Made by a program: the position numbers and the translations under genes. The notes below the pieces were generated by a model that saw nothing but the letters and a program-made list of their open reading frames with translations, was not told where the DNA came from and made no database searches. A DNA stretch of 64,000 bases from Phyto melanocephala (Eukaryota > Arthropoda > Insecta > Diptera > Rhinophoridae), in NCBI GenBank assembly GCA_941918925.1, contig OW799237.1, forward strand, positions 10,025,201 through 10,089,200, read 5' to 3'. This document shows positions 1-11,036 of the stretch, piece by piece. How positions within the stretch are numbered: the stretch's first letter is position 1; each line of letters opens with the position of its first letter.

Positions 1-659
1 ATTAGTGTCATCCCCGGCAATTTTGCTTTTTAACATTGTCATTCGTCAACATATGAGCCTCATTGCTTAAGATAAATTGTCTGGCATAGTCGTAATTCAG
101 CTCTGGTCGGGTCAAGAGCTAGCGCTTCATTGTCATTATCGTTGTCGATTAAAGGCAATCAAGCCGTCCCTTTTTAACTGACTTTAAGAGTTTTACGTCT
201 AACTCTCGCGTGGTTAATTGTGTGGCGTCGCGTAACTGTGCTTTGGATACAGTTGCCAGACTGTTCTACAATTAACCGTGTTATGAATAATACAAAATAA
301 ATTTTGCATTCAGTGTATTTGACAACAATTTCTTTGTTGAACTGAAGAAATGATGGAAGGTGAAGATGAGGTGATGTAGATTTTTGGGTCGCCGAGAAAT
401 TTTACAGCAAATGCTGCTGCGTCATGGTTGGGTGGGCAAAACGAGAGTAAACACCTGACTCTCGTAAATTCTTTGTGTGGTGGAGTTTGTCGTAGTATTT
501 TCTGCAGTGGTTTTTGTTGTATTTTCTGTAAGTTTTATAAGCGGATGCGTGGCCAGTGAGAGGTTTGGAACCTGCCTGAGCTATCGCCACGAACAGGCTA
601 GCCGGAAACCTCAGTGGGCCAAAACGGTTCGTAACATAAATGGCTGTTTTATTTTAACT

Positions 660-905
660 GGATTTAATTTGATTTACTTTTAACTGGAGGAGTTCCATAA
701 AACTCCTTGTATTTATTGTTCTAATGCCTCCAACTTTCTATACAATGGTAGATATAGGTCGACTTGCGGTGGCTGAAACAACATTTTGTAACTGGAGGAG
801 AGCCATGAAACTCAGTTTTATTAATTGCTCAAGTGTCCCCGACGGACGGAGAAGTAACCAACGTGGGATACCCTTGCTTTTTGACGTCTACCCTGGAAAT
901 ATAAG
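660..905 (+). repeat. Dispersed repeat, copy 1 (second copy near 18.3 kb)
   Basis: The block carries phrases such as TATAGGTCGACTTGCGG and GGGATACCCTTGCTTTTTG that recur in almost the same order at 18230-18385. Parts are themselves duplicated (an 'aactggaggag..cat-aaactc' phrase occurs twice here, near 658 and 790). No coding content was recognised. It is probably a fragment of a transposable element; family unknown. Confidence 0.5.
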
Positions 906-999
906 TCTCTGAGGCTTATCTAAACTAAATGGCCCCTATTATATTGGAAACAAAAAATTTTCTAACAACAGTAAAGAACAAGTCAGTTGTTTGGGGGTT

Positions 1000-1016
1000 G
1001 CGGGTTCGATTCCCGC
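1000..1016 (+). other. tRNA-like T-arm (B-box), possible SINE remnant
   Basis: GCGGGTTCGATTCCCGC forms a perfect five-base-pair stem around a seven-base TTCGATT loop, the classic T-arm/B-box of a tRNA. No matching acceptor stem, anticodon arm or A-box is seen upstream, so this is not an intact tRNA gene. With the TACC-rich stretch 130 bases downstream it could be part of a tRNA-derived SINE. Confidence 0.45.
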
Positions 1017-2984
1017 TGGAGACTCTGCTTCTCTTTCTCTTCTATTCTAAATATTTATATTCTTATTCTATTCTTCTATCTATTAAGGCGTCACAATGCA
1101 CCGTAATGGTCTCCGTGTGAAGGTGTGAGGATAACTTTACACCAGCCTTACCTACCTACCTACCTAGGGGTGATCTACTTAACCCTTCAAAGCTCACTTT
1201 AAAAATTGGCCATTAGCTTGGAGGCGCAAAGTCAATTGGAATTCTAATGAAATCAGACCAAAGTTCTGTATTAAAATTTGCCAAATTAAAGTTCATGAAA
1301 GTTTGATTTATCGTAATTACATAAAATGATATCAATTGCCTCGGCTTCTACAAACTTCGCACGCAACGACGTTATGCTCAGCCGATCGTGGGTCACCACA
1401 GACTGTCAGCATTAAACTGCCTTAATTAAAAAGCCCCATCATATTAGTTATTTTTTAAACTATTTTTATAAAAAGTAGAACTGTAAAAGTTTAGAAAAAA
1501 AATTTTGCTAGTCACCGTATAATTAAAATTCATTAAAAAAATGCCACTTAATTTTATTTACAACTAAAAATAATTTTCTTAAAATATTAAAAAAAAATAA
1601 TCACATAATTTTAGTCACAAAAATAAACATTGATTTAAAAAATATTATTATGTGCAATATATTATAAAAAGTGCTTTAAGGAAATTAAATTTTTAATAAA
1701 AAAAATTTAATAAGAAAAAAAAAAAAATAGAAAATAAAAATAATTTTTAACAACAATCCTAAGAAAATATAATTTATTTGCAAAACACAGTATGATTTCG
1801 ATCGATAATAAAATTAAAATTATTTCATGTTAAAAAAAATATTGATTTTTAGTGATTTGTTTGAAAATGAAATGATTTCAAATGTAATGAAATCATGAAT
1901 ATGCAATCAATGAATATGCAAAATTTGAGTTGACTTGGAAATTTCAGATGAAGATGCTTTATAATGTCTTCAGTATTTCAAGGTATTGATCCTCTAATCC
2001 GCTAAAATCTTATTTTACACCTACATATCTAACCATCTATTGAGCTCATAAGTGCGACCGAAAACTTGACGTAATTGGCGAACTGGTTTGGCAAAGTCTT
2101 AACCAAAAGTTTTTACTTCTGTTTATTATTAAATATCGTGATCTGTTAATGCAAACTGTTACCGTACAACAGGTATTAACAAAATTTTAGAAAATCCAAT
2201 GGTTTTATTGGGACAAACGATATTTTGAACACTGTACTCCTTTGTGCAGGAAGTAACGCTCAACTTGTTACAATCCTGTTCGTTTTCGTGATCTATTCTC
2301 CCTGGTTGGCTTTATTAAAAAAATGAAACTTCTAGAGGTCATATTTATCACTCATTGAAACGGTAGGGGAGCATAAGAATAAATAAATCCCGTAATATCC
2401 TCGTTATAAAAAACTTTTACAAAAACACTTAAGTTTAAATCGAAAAAATTTTTTGATCTTGAGAACCCACTAAAATAAACTGTATCAGCTTGAAAGGCAA
2501 TTTGGGAATTTCTGCGGCATTTGACTATTTATTTCAAACACTTGTGCAATTCAAATCAGTTTGGATGATGGATGAGATGATAAAACAAATGATCACAACA
2601 AAGCGATAACGATAAAAAACATATAAAACTCTTGATATTGCGCCAAAACTCTCTTCTTTTGGCGAAGAGCCCACGCCTTGGTGTTATTGCTAGCCAGGGT
2701 TATAGAAGTGTTTCCAACACTTCTGGCTGGGGCATAAGAGAAGCCTGAACCTCATATATAAAGAAGTTAGGGAGACTTGATGCCCATGGAACGCATGAAA
2801 CGAGTGAAGATAGTCTTGGGGCTGCATCGAACGATTATAGGGGATAGATCTATGCACAATGCGAGCATAGATAGTTACAGTGAGGGCATGGATTATATCA
2901 TTATCATTCACTGATGCTGAATACTGAAACTTGTGCTTAAAAAGGTTACGGTAGGTAAACATCAAGTGTGAATGCTATAGGGAG

Positions 2985-3590
2985 CTTAGTTTAAAGAAAA
3001 TTCTGGCGATTACGTAGAACTGTGCGATTAGGATTGTCGCAAATCACTAGTCAGCAATGTGAAATCGTTTTTCTTTTAAAGAAAAAACGCCTGTAGTGGC
3101 GCGGGACTCAGTGAAGGAAGGTATGATGACTGATAGCCAAGAATTCACTTGGAAGCGAGAAGGCTCGAAATCATCATTGTTGGCTGTGTTAGAGAGAAAA
3201 ATTCTTCTTACGATCTATGGCCCTACACGTGTTGATGATAGATTCTGAATTAGAATTAACCATGCATAAGCTGTATGAGCTTTACGTCAAGATAGATGTA
3301 GTCAAGCGCATCAAAACGTAACGAATACGCTGGCTGGGATATATTTGGCGAATGAAGAGTGACGCTCCAGTTCTTAGGGCATAGAAGAAAGAAATATCCT
3401 GTAGGCATCACAGAAAAAGATGTCCCAATCTCCGTCGGAATGGCCAGGTGCAACAAGATCTAAAAATACTTGGTGTCTCCAATTAGCACCAGCATGCTGA
3501 AGACAAGAAGAGCTGACGTTATATTTTGCTTCAGACTTAAACCAACTCTTGGTTGTAACAGCCACATAAGAAGTTGAAGTAGATCACGAT
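2985..3590 (+). mobile_element. Decayed non-LTR retrotransposon, 3' end of reverse transcriptase ORF
   Basis: Plus-strand translation shows, broken by stops and frameshifts, pieces resembling the C-terminal tail of insect non-LTR reverse transcriptases: 'AVLERKILLTIYGP' near 3188, 'HALYELYVKIDVVKRIKT' near 3260, 'IRWLGYIWRMKSDAPVLRA' near 3330 and 'CPNLRRNGQVQQDLKILGVSN' near 3420. The clade cannot be settled by eye. The stretch 2985-3125 is also similar to 23845-24050, so two copies of the same family are present. No complete ORF remains. Confidence 0.65.
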
Positions 3591-4236
3591 AGAAATTTTA
3601 CTCTAACGTTCGAGTTTGCTGTGCTTTGCTCTGGACAAGCTAAATTTAAAATGGCGGTACAAGTTGTAACATACATCGATACAAGTTGTACTCTTCGTTA
3701 CAATTTTAGTTTTGAAATAAATCCAGTCAATTTGTTGGTTGCTTATGAGAACAATTATTGATGAAGGCGAGAATAAATGATTGAAGTGTCTACTCTGTTA
3801 ACATGATGAGATGAGATTTTAATGAATGTTTTTCAAACATTTGCTAAAATGTAACAAAACGATTTAAGATGGTTGTTCATGAGTGACTTGTGTGTGCTTG
3901 GAATGTTGGTTTCTTTTTTCTCTTTCTCAAGTAAATGTCAAATGTTTTATGAAAAAAATGGTATGGGTCAATCTGATTAATGCCAAATATTTAAAAATAC
4001 TTTTCCAGTTACACACTCACCATCATTAGTATCTTCTGTTAATAATTTTAACATTTTGTATTTACATTAAACAAATTTTGCATTAAAAGTAAAAGAAATT
4101 GTCAATAAAAATGTTTGAAAACAAATTAGAATTTTGCATAATTAGAATTTTGTGTATGTCTATAAACTTCTTTTAAATTTTTATAAAATTCTTGCAATCT
4201 CAAGAGAGTTCTTTGAGGCTTTTAAAAAACACTTAC

Positions 4237-4395
4237 CGCCATAATTGCCACGTGGTCCATGATCACGATCACATTCAGCTTCGGAAATTTCATTACTTTC
4301 CTTAGAGTCATTAAAGGAAGAATTGCTCATATCATGGTTACGTGGTGGAGGTGGTGGTGGTTCGGGTGAACCATTGCCTGGATTGCGAGTAGAAC
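4237..4395 (-). CDS. Dscam1: Dscam1 exon 22, cytoplasmic tail
   Basis: Encodes cytoplasmic tail in phase 1-1 (159 nt): a run of six prolines (SPEPPPPPPRN) followed by an acidic, serine-rich stretch (NDSKESNEISEAECDRD). Acceptor is ACAG at 4396-4399; donor is GTAAGT at 4231-4236. The peptide is nearly identical to the corresponding part of Drosophila Dscam1. The proline run could bind SH3 or EVH1 domains, which is inference. The exon ends in a split codon completed by the next exon, which is not in the window. Exon numbering follows Drosophila. Confidence 0.93.
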
Positions 4396-4609
4396 CTGTA
4401 ACAAAAAATAAGTTCAGAAAAGTTCTTTAAGCTCTTAGGTGTTATAAAAGGTGTAACAAAATTAGGGCAAGATTTAAAGCACTAAAAACTCAGCTGTTGA
4501 ATTTAGTGCACATTTTCGAAAAATTTAAATCTTGCGATAATTATGGGGACATTTTTTCAATATTGCGTTTATTTTGGGACGCTCTTTATATTTTTTATGT
4601 AATACTTAC

Positions 4610-4790
4610 CAACACTACGTCTACCCATGGAGCCGCGAGAACCATAATGTTCATAAGGTGTGCCATAGGGACCGCCATATTGAGAACCATATTGATCTTC
4701 TTCGGGAGCACAATTAGCTGGATCATCATATTCAGGACCAGGACCAGAATACAAACTACCACCTTGCGAATTAACGCGGGTATAACGACG
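4610..4790 (-). CDS. Dscam1: Dscam1 exon 21, cytoplasmic tail
   Basis: 181 nt, enters in phase 0 and leaves in phase 1. It encodes RRYTRVNSQGG, then PEYDDPANCAPEEDQYG and a Gly/Tyr-rich segment. Tyrosines followed by acidic or proline residues are candidate phospho-tyrosine docking sites; the insect Dscam1 tail is known to recruit the SH2/SH3 adaptor Dock. Acceptor TTCAG abuts 4790 and donor GTAAGT abuts 4610. The EYDDPANCA-EEDQY block repeats a block at the end of exon 20, so these two exons look like products of an old internal duplication. Confidence 0.94.
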
Positions 4791-4859
4791 CTGAAATTTC
4801 GTTAACCAACCATAATTACACAAAATATTTTTTTTTTATTAAAACTCTCATTCACTCAC

Positions 4860-5164
4860 ATATTGATCTTCTTCAGCACAATTAGCAGGATCATCATATT
4901 CAGGAGCTGGTGTATAAATCGATGACTGTCCACCTTGGCTGTTCTTGCGGGCATAACGATTGGCTCGTGGCATAGATTGAGAACCAGAGCGTGAGTGCAT
5001 GTGTCCAGGATGGCCAGGTGGTCCCATAGTGCCGGCATGACCGGGTGGAGCATGACCATTTTGATGAGGGAAGGTTTGGAAGTTCATGGCCTTGGTAGGA
5101 TCCATTTCTTCGCGGAAGCCCAATAGATGGAAAGTGGCATAGGGGCAGATTTCATCCTCCATAC
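4860..5164 (-). CDS. Dscam1: Dscam1 exon 20, cytoplasmic tail
   Basis: 305 nt; enters with a split Gly codon and ends in phase 0 exactly after EEDQY. The peptide has an ITIM-like ICPYATFHLLGF, a His/Gly/Pro-rich middle (GHAPPGHAGTMGPPGHPGH), an Arg/Ser-rich segment and then PEYDDPANCAEEDQY. Acceptor is ATAAAG at 5165-5170 and donor GTGAGT at 4854-4859. The sequence is close to Drosophila Dscam1. The intron to exon 21 is only 69 nt. Confidence 0.94.
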
Positions 5165-8100
5165 CTTTATAATATCAAAAGGTAATTTTATACAAAACAT
5201 AAACAGAATTAGTTAAGGGTTTGTAAAAATGTGTCTGCTTAAAGTGTCAGTGTTGCTGTAGTGTGTTTTTAGTGGTTTTGTTTGTATATATGCAGTGAAT
5301 GTGGTGAGTGTTTTAAATAATGATGACAAAAATTACATGCTCTCTATAATACGTTAAAAGAAAATTTAATTGTTTTTTAAAATAAATTCTTTGTTATAGG
5401 ATTTCATTACTTACAATTACTGTTGTTAAAAGTTCAATGTTAGAGACGACCGTTAGAGTAAAATGTTAGTAAAATAAAATGAAATGAAGTATTTTCAATT
5501 TAAAAATAAAACTCATAAAATAATTTATTAATATTTTGGGTTAGTATTAAAATAATTGATAAAAGATTTCATATAAAAAAATTAATGGAATAAGAATTTG
5601 TGGATAAAATTGGAAGCAAATGCTAAGTTAATCGAAATTTTTAAAAAATCGAAATTAAAAATTCATCTTCGCCTAGTTCTTCATTCCGAGTGAAATTAAG
5701 TCATTTGGAATTGCCATTGTAGTGTTGTTGTTTCTATCAATATCTTTTAAATTTATTATAAAATCTAGAGAAAATTTTCCATGAACGTGAATGTTACTTT
5801 TTTTAAATTAAAAATTTTTGTTAAATTTTTTATATTAATTTTAGTCACTGGAAATGTGTTTTTAATCGAAACTTTATTGTTAATTTGACCATCTATCAAA
5901 AATTTCTCGAGAATTATTTTTTTTTTAAATTAAAATTTACTTAAAATTTTCTACAGAGCGGTTTTATTATTATTTAATAATTTAATATAAATTTTTCAGT
6001 TATCAAAACAATATTGTAATTTTTTGTAAATCGAAAATGATTTTTAAGCTTTTTTATGATCGAAAAATTATCACTATTTTTTGAAAAAATTTTTCAATCG
6101 AAAATTTATTGGAATTCTTTAAGAAACTAAAATTTTTTACGTAAATTTGTTATCGTTTTTTTTTTCAATAAAAAATTTTTCATTTATCAGTAAAAAAAAT
6201 TTACTTATGTAGATTTTTTATGATCGAAATTTTATCATAAATTTTAAGCATTCGAAAATGTTAATCAACGAAAAATTTATTGCAACTTTTTGAGCAATAA
6301 AAACTTATTGTAACCTTTGTACTATTTAAGAACTTATCGTTAAGATATTTTCAATTAAAAATTGATCGTATAATTTTTCAATCCTTATTGTTTATCATTC
6401 GAATTTTTTTTTCGTAATTTCATTCAATAGAAAATTTTTCTTATTTTTTTGCACAAAAAATTTTTTTTATAAAATTTCATCAATCAAAATTGAAAAAAAT
6501 TTTTAATCAAAAATTAATTGTAAATTTTTTATCAATAGAAAATTTATCGCAAATTTTTTTAGCAATAAAACCTTATTGTAAGATTTTTACTAAACGAGAA
6601 TTTATCAAAAAGATATTTTTTTAATTAAAAATTTTATTTTTTAAAATTTTTTTCAATCGTAATTATTTATTATTCGAAATTATTTGGTAATTTCTTTCAA
6701 TAGAAAATTTATCGTATTTTCTTCAAAAAAAATTTCTTGTAAATTTTCATTAATTAAAATTGTAAATTTTTTTTTAATCGCAAATTAATCGTAAATTTTT
6801 TTATCATTAAAAAATTAATCGAAAATGTTTTTAATCGTAAATTTATCATAAGTTTTTTTGTTTTCAAACGAAATTTCTTCGTAAATTTTTAAGCAATCGA
6901 ACATTTTTAATCATTTGAAAAGTTTTCGGGTTTTCTTTATTAACAGAAAATTTCTCGCAAATTTTTCATTAATCAGAGTTGTAAACTTTTTTTAAAAATT
7001 TATCGTAAATTTTTTTTATCAAAAATTATTTCTAAATTTTTTTTTATCAATCGAAAATTTGTCGTTAATTTTTGTTAATAATTAATAAAGTTTTTGTTAT
7101 CAAAAAATTTGTCATAATTTCTTTTTCAATCGAAAATTTATTGTACATACATGTTCTATCAATCAAAAATTTATCGTAAATGTTTTATCAATCGAAAATG
7201 TATCGTAAATTTTGTTATTAATCAAAAAACTGTCGTGAATTTTTGTTAATCGAAAACTTGTCTTAATTTATTTTTCAATAATTTATCGTAAATTTATTAA
7301 TCTAAAATGTATCGTAAATTTTTGAATCTAGAGTTTGTCGTAAATTTTTTAATCTTAAATGTATCGTAAATTTTTTAATCTTAAATTTATCGTAAATTTT
7401 TGAATCTAGAATTTGTCGTAAATTTTTTAATCTAAAATCTATCGTAAATTTTTTAATATAAAATGTATCGTAAATTTTTTAATATAAAATTTATCGTAAA
7501 TTCTTTAATTTAAAATTTATCGTAAATTTTTTATTCTAAAATTTATCGTAAATATTTTAATCTAAAATTTATCGTAAATTTTTTAATTTAAAATTTATCG
7601 TACATTTTTTTAATCTAAAACTTGTCGTAAGTTTTTTAATCTAAAATTTATGGTAAATTTTTTTTTTTTTAAATTTATCGTAAATTTTTTATTCTAAAAT
7701 TTATCGTAAATTATTTAATATAAGATTTATTTATTTAATTTATGGAAAAATTTTCTTATATTTTTGAAGCAATCGAAAAATTATTGTAAATTTTATTTCA
7801 GTCGAACACTTATCGTATATGTTTTTTAAAACAAAATTTTTCGTAAATTTTTAATCTATCAAAAGTTGACCGTAACTTTTTCATGATTCGAATATTTATG
7901 GCAATTGTTTTCAAGGCCAAAATTTTTGTAAATTGTTTAATAAAAACAAATGAATTGCAAAAAATTCATCTAACATTTGCGATAAATTTTATAAATTGAA
8001 ATTTTTTTTTTCCTAATTTTTGTTAAATTAAAAATTCATGGTAAATTTTTTTAAAATAAAGATTTTGAACTTGTTTTTTAAAAAAGTTTTAAATATTTTT

Positions 8101-8291
8101 TATCGAATTTTTTTAAAATTTTTTTTAATTTTGAGTATTTTTTTTTTAAATTCCCATTCATAATTTTGTATTATTTTATCACCGATGTTAATTAAATTTT
8201 TTTGTTTAGTAAAAATAATAAAAATTAAATATTGAAATGAATTAAAACTAAAAGTATAAAAGAAAAAACGGTTTGGTTCTAGTAGACCCAC
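5165..8291 (-). other. Dscam1: Dscam1 intron 19-20, AT-rich with minisatellite
   Basis: A 3.1 kb intron. From about 5640 to 7900 it is dominated by degenerate repeats around the core TCGTAAATTTTT, cleanest at 7270-7720. The rest is AT-rich with no exon-like frame. Confidence 0.8.
5640..7900 (+). repeat. Degenerate AT-rich minisatellite, core ATCGTAAATTTTTT
   Basis: Repeats of the form 'ATCGTAAATTTTTTAATCT' plus AAAATTT recur with a unit near 26 bases between about 7270 and 7720. More diverged and longer-spaced versions (atcgaaaatttatcgtaaa) extend back to about 5640. The T-runs and the core TCGTAAA are conserved while the joins vary. This looks like a tandem array that has decayed outward from a younger centre. 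Confidence 0.75.
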
Positions 8292-8438
8292 CTGGATGTT
8301 TATAAGCACATTCATTAACCACATGACTATGACCATAATGATTACCATGAAGTGGTACTGGTGGTGGTTTAAGTTCTTCATATAAATTGGGTCTTCGGGG
8401 ATCCCAAGTTGAGTGATTTGAACGCATGCCACCACGAG
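8292..8438 (-). CDS. Dscam1: Dscam1 exon 19, cytoplasmic tail
   Basis: 147 nt, phase 1-1. The peptide ARGGMRSNHSTWDPRRPNLY-EELKPPPVP-LHGNHYGHSH...YKHPG matches the membrane-proximal cytoplasmic region of Drosophila Dscam1. It contains a proline motif (KPPPVP) and a Tyr in NLYEELK, both plausible docking sites. Acceptor is TATCAG, donor GTGGGT. This exon length is a multiple of three, so skipping it would keep the frame; the orthologous exon is reported to be alternatively included in Drosophila. Confidence 0.93.
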
Positions 8439-9012
8439 CTGATATTTTATTACATTTTATTATTACAGACATTTATATTCGAAATCATTTTCGAATATTG
8501 TATTTGTGTATGTGTGTGTACAGTGTTTTATATGATTTGTTTGTTTATATTGTTACATTTATTTTAGAAAAACAAAATCATTTAAATACAACAACAAATA
8601 TAACAGCAACAAAAAATAGGTGAATGTGATTATTTTTTTTTTATAATATTTTTGGACACAGTCATGAAGCCAGAATTATATGAAACAAAAAATAAAATTT
8701 TTCAAATAAATTATGTAAGAGAATAAAAAAAAATGAAAAAAGTACGAAAAAAAACTGTGAAAAATATTAAGGTTATGTTATGGTTCTAAGCCTGGCTTAA
8801 AACCTAGCACAGACACATATCACATAACCTTAAAGTTTTTAACGGTTTTTTTAGAAATTATTTTGTCTACATCGAAACTTAATTCTAGATCTAAATTTTC
8901 AACAACATTTATTTCAATCAATGAGCATGCGATATGAAAAAAATTAAACAAACGAAAATATATGCAAAGGCAGCATTATAATTCACAATAGGCAACTGAG
9001 AACTTTAGCCTA

Positions 9013-9721
9013 CAGTCGTCGACACAATTATTCTGACAAGAAAAAAAAATCACTTATTTCTTTTGAGCTTTAAAAATGCTTTATTGAAATTCGATTGTGG
9101 AAGTCTTTCCTTTTTTTCGATGAATTGTATTGGAATCAGCTTTCATCAGTCCAAAGAACTTTTTCCAAGACTCTACTGGCTTTTGGACATGTGTATTAGC
9201 AAAAACTAAACGCTTGGGTTTATTTTGTTTTGATATTATATGTATGAAATATATCTTGCTATGAGGGTCAAAAAAAAAACATGCTTCTCTCAAGCGGCGC
9301 CGAATTGTCCGTTCACAAATTGAAGTACTGTATGACTAGTTTCAGTCATCTGCGGCATCTTTAGGTTTTAACTGAACATGTGTTTTAAGTTTTCGCAAGA
9401 TGATTCGGTCATCACTTAGAGTGGTTTTACGTTTCGCGCCGTATCGCGGTAAATTGTGTACCTCTTTTTTGTTTTTAAATTTGTGTATTTGACGCGACAA
9501 ATTGAACTCGTTAGCGTTGTCTATTACCTTTAAGCCGGCATTGAACTTAGCTTCTATTGAGGCTTTTTAAATATAAGTTAACTCAGTCGTTTTCCCCATA
9601 TTTTCAAATCACTGTTAAATCAAAATTATAATTAAAACAATTTTGGTTGACCATCAATTGCAAAGAACACGCAAGAATGCGAATATGAAGTGCATGTCAA
9701 AATACTTATGCCGAAGCGAAA
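9013..9721 (-). mobile_element. Tc1-like transposon fossil with internal deletion
   Basis: Minus-strand translation from the ATG near 9599 reads MGKTTELTYI, stop, KASIEAKFNAGLKVIDN..., then PRYGAKRKTTLSDDRIILRKL, further stops, then ERTIRRRLREACFFF and KPKRLVFANTHVQKPVESWKK. This is the order of a Tc1 transposase DNA-binding half and the start of its catalytic half. The remaining catalytic part is missing. Imperfect terminal inverted repeats match: CAGTCGTCGACACAATTATT at 9013 and its diverged complement at 9695-9720. At least three in-frame stops make it inactive. Confidence 0.75.
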
Positions 9722-9790
9722 GTCAGTGTCTTATTATGATTCTTATTGGCAGTTTGAGAGTGCACGAAACAATGGACAAACTATTCTAAA

Positions 9791-11036
9791 GGGTGATTTT
9801 TTATGAATCAAGTTTACGGTCTGGCAGCACTGGTTGATAATTGTGTCCAAACTGCATCTGTGAAAGTGAAAAGTGTTCAGTATACCTGCCATTTCATCAT
9901 GGAGAAACTCACAGACGAGCAAAGACTGCAAATCGTTGAAATTTATTATTAAAACTCGTGCTCGGTGAGAAATGTCCATCGTCATGTCATATCGAAAAAT
10001 TGTGTTCAGTGATGAGGCTCATTTCTGGCTAAAAGGATACGTAAAGAAGCAAAACTTTCGCATCTGGGGTGCAGAACAGCCACATGCCGTACTAGAGTTA
10101 CCGATGCATCCCGAAAAAACGACAGTTTGGTGTGGTTTATGGGCTGGTGGCATCATCGGTCCATTTTTCTTCAAAAACGACCGTGGAAGAAACATTACCC
10201 TCAACGGCGAACGATATCGAGCCATGATACGTGACTTTTTTGCCCCAATTGGCTGAGTTGGACTTGGTTGATATGTGGTTTCAACAAGACGGTGCCACAT
10301 GCCACACAGCTCGTGAAACAATGGACATATTGAAGGATGAATTTGGTGAACAATTTATCTCTCGAAATGGCCCTGTGACTTGGCCGCCAACATCATGTGA
10401 TTTGACGCCTCTTGAATATTCCTTGTGGGGTTATGTGAAGTCGCTGGTCTATGTGGACAAGCCAAACACTATTGAAGCCTTGGAGTATAACATAACACAT
10501 GTTATTCATGGAATACAGGCCGAAATGCTCAAAAAAGTGGTGCAAAATTGGACCTTACGAGAGGACCATTTGAACCGGAAGTTATTTTTAAAAAGTAAAT
10601 GCCCTGCAGATAACGTGAGTAGTCCATACACGCATGTAAAGTGAACTCCATAATAGACTAGGACTAGTCCAAAGGTAACCCAAATGTATGGAGAAAACAT
10701 GGTCGATTTAACATTACGATGTCCTAGGGCTGGACAATATAACCCATCGGAGTAGTCTCAAAACTACTCTTTGTCACTACTCGATGAAGCACCTACACGA
10801 TCATTATACACCTGTTGGCAACACTATATGTAATCGTTAAAACACGAAATGGTCCATGACTGCATAACATAGGACCATGTTGTAAGTAGTCCATTTAAAT
10901 AAAATGGACCACGTAGCCCACTATTATCTGTAGGGTGGCAAAGACCAATTTATAGATTCCAATAAAAATTGAATAGATGCAAATTTGAGTGTTTTATTAG
11001 ATTTAAAAAGTAAAAAACAACGCTTAAAAAATCACG
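9791..11036 (+). mobile_element. Mariner-type transposon, internally deleted and itself interrupted
   Basis: The left terminus is GGGTGATTTTTTATGAATC at 9791; a matching right terminus TTAAAAAATCAC lies near 11024-11034. The transposase starts at 9899 (MEKLTDEQRLQIVEIYY, stop, NSCSVRNVH). It then jumps by deletion to the catalytic core FSDEAHFWLKGYVKKQN (from about 9990), TVWCGLWAGGIIGPFFF, then after a frameshift near 10240 MWFQQDGATCHTAR and PPTSCDLTPLEYSLWGYVKS. The second and third catalytic Asp are separated by 36 residues. A block at about 10611-10945 looks foreign to the element's 3' end. Not functional. Confidence 0.8.
10611..10945. mobile_element. Unidentified insert within the mariner 3' region
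   Basis: The mariner coding end (frame-shifted EVIFKK stop, near 10576-10595) and the terminal segment 'ATAGATGCAAATTTGAGTG' (from 10973) should be close together. Instead about 330 bases lie between, containing repeated phrases such as AGTCCAT, GTAGTCC and GGACCA. This suggests a younger insertion of unknown type; its ends are approximate and no clear inverted termini were found. Confidence 0.4.

Larger units (their letters stand above)
1..4236 (-). other. Dscam1: Dscam1 intron after exon 22 (incomplete), no coding exon seen
   Basis: The donor of exon 22 (GTAAGT in the transcript) opens this intron and no acceptor for the next coding exon was found, so the C-terminal exon(s) of Dscam1 lie to the left of the window. 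Contents: a dispersed repeat at about 660-905, a tRNA-like T-arm at 1000-1016, a short TACC microsatellite at about 1147-1167, AT-rich sequence from 1430 to 1900 and 3900-4200, and a decayed non-LTR retrotransposon tail at about 2985-3590. The first 650 bases are less AT-rich and unassigned. Confidence 0.8.

Noticed and set aside
1000..1016. tRNA gene
   Set aside because: Only the T-arm is present; no acceptor stem, D-arm or anticodon arm could be folded around it.
2690..2965. Minus-strand 91-residue frame as a gene
   Set aside because: No recognisable domain; it lies beside and antisense to the decayed retrotransposon stretch.
4497..4805. Plus-strand 102-residue frame
   Set aside because: Antisense shadow of Dscam1 exon 21.
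8100..8435. Minus-strand 111-residue frame overlapping exon 19
   Set aside because: It is in a different frame from exon 19 and runs into AT-rich intron as Lys/Ile/Phe-rich low-complexity peptide.
10019..10321. Minus-strand 100-residue open frame over the mariner element
   Set aside because: It lies antisense to the catalytic core of the mariner transposase; the plus-strand frame has the conserved motifs.
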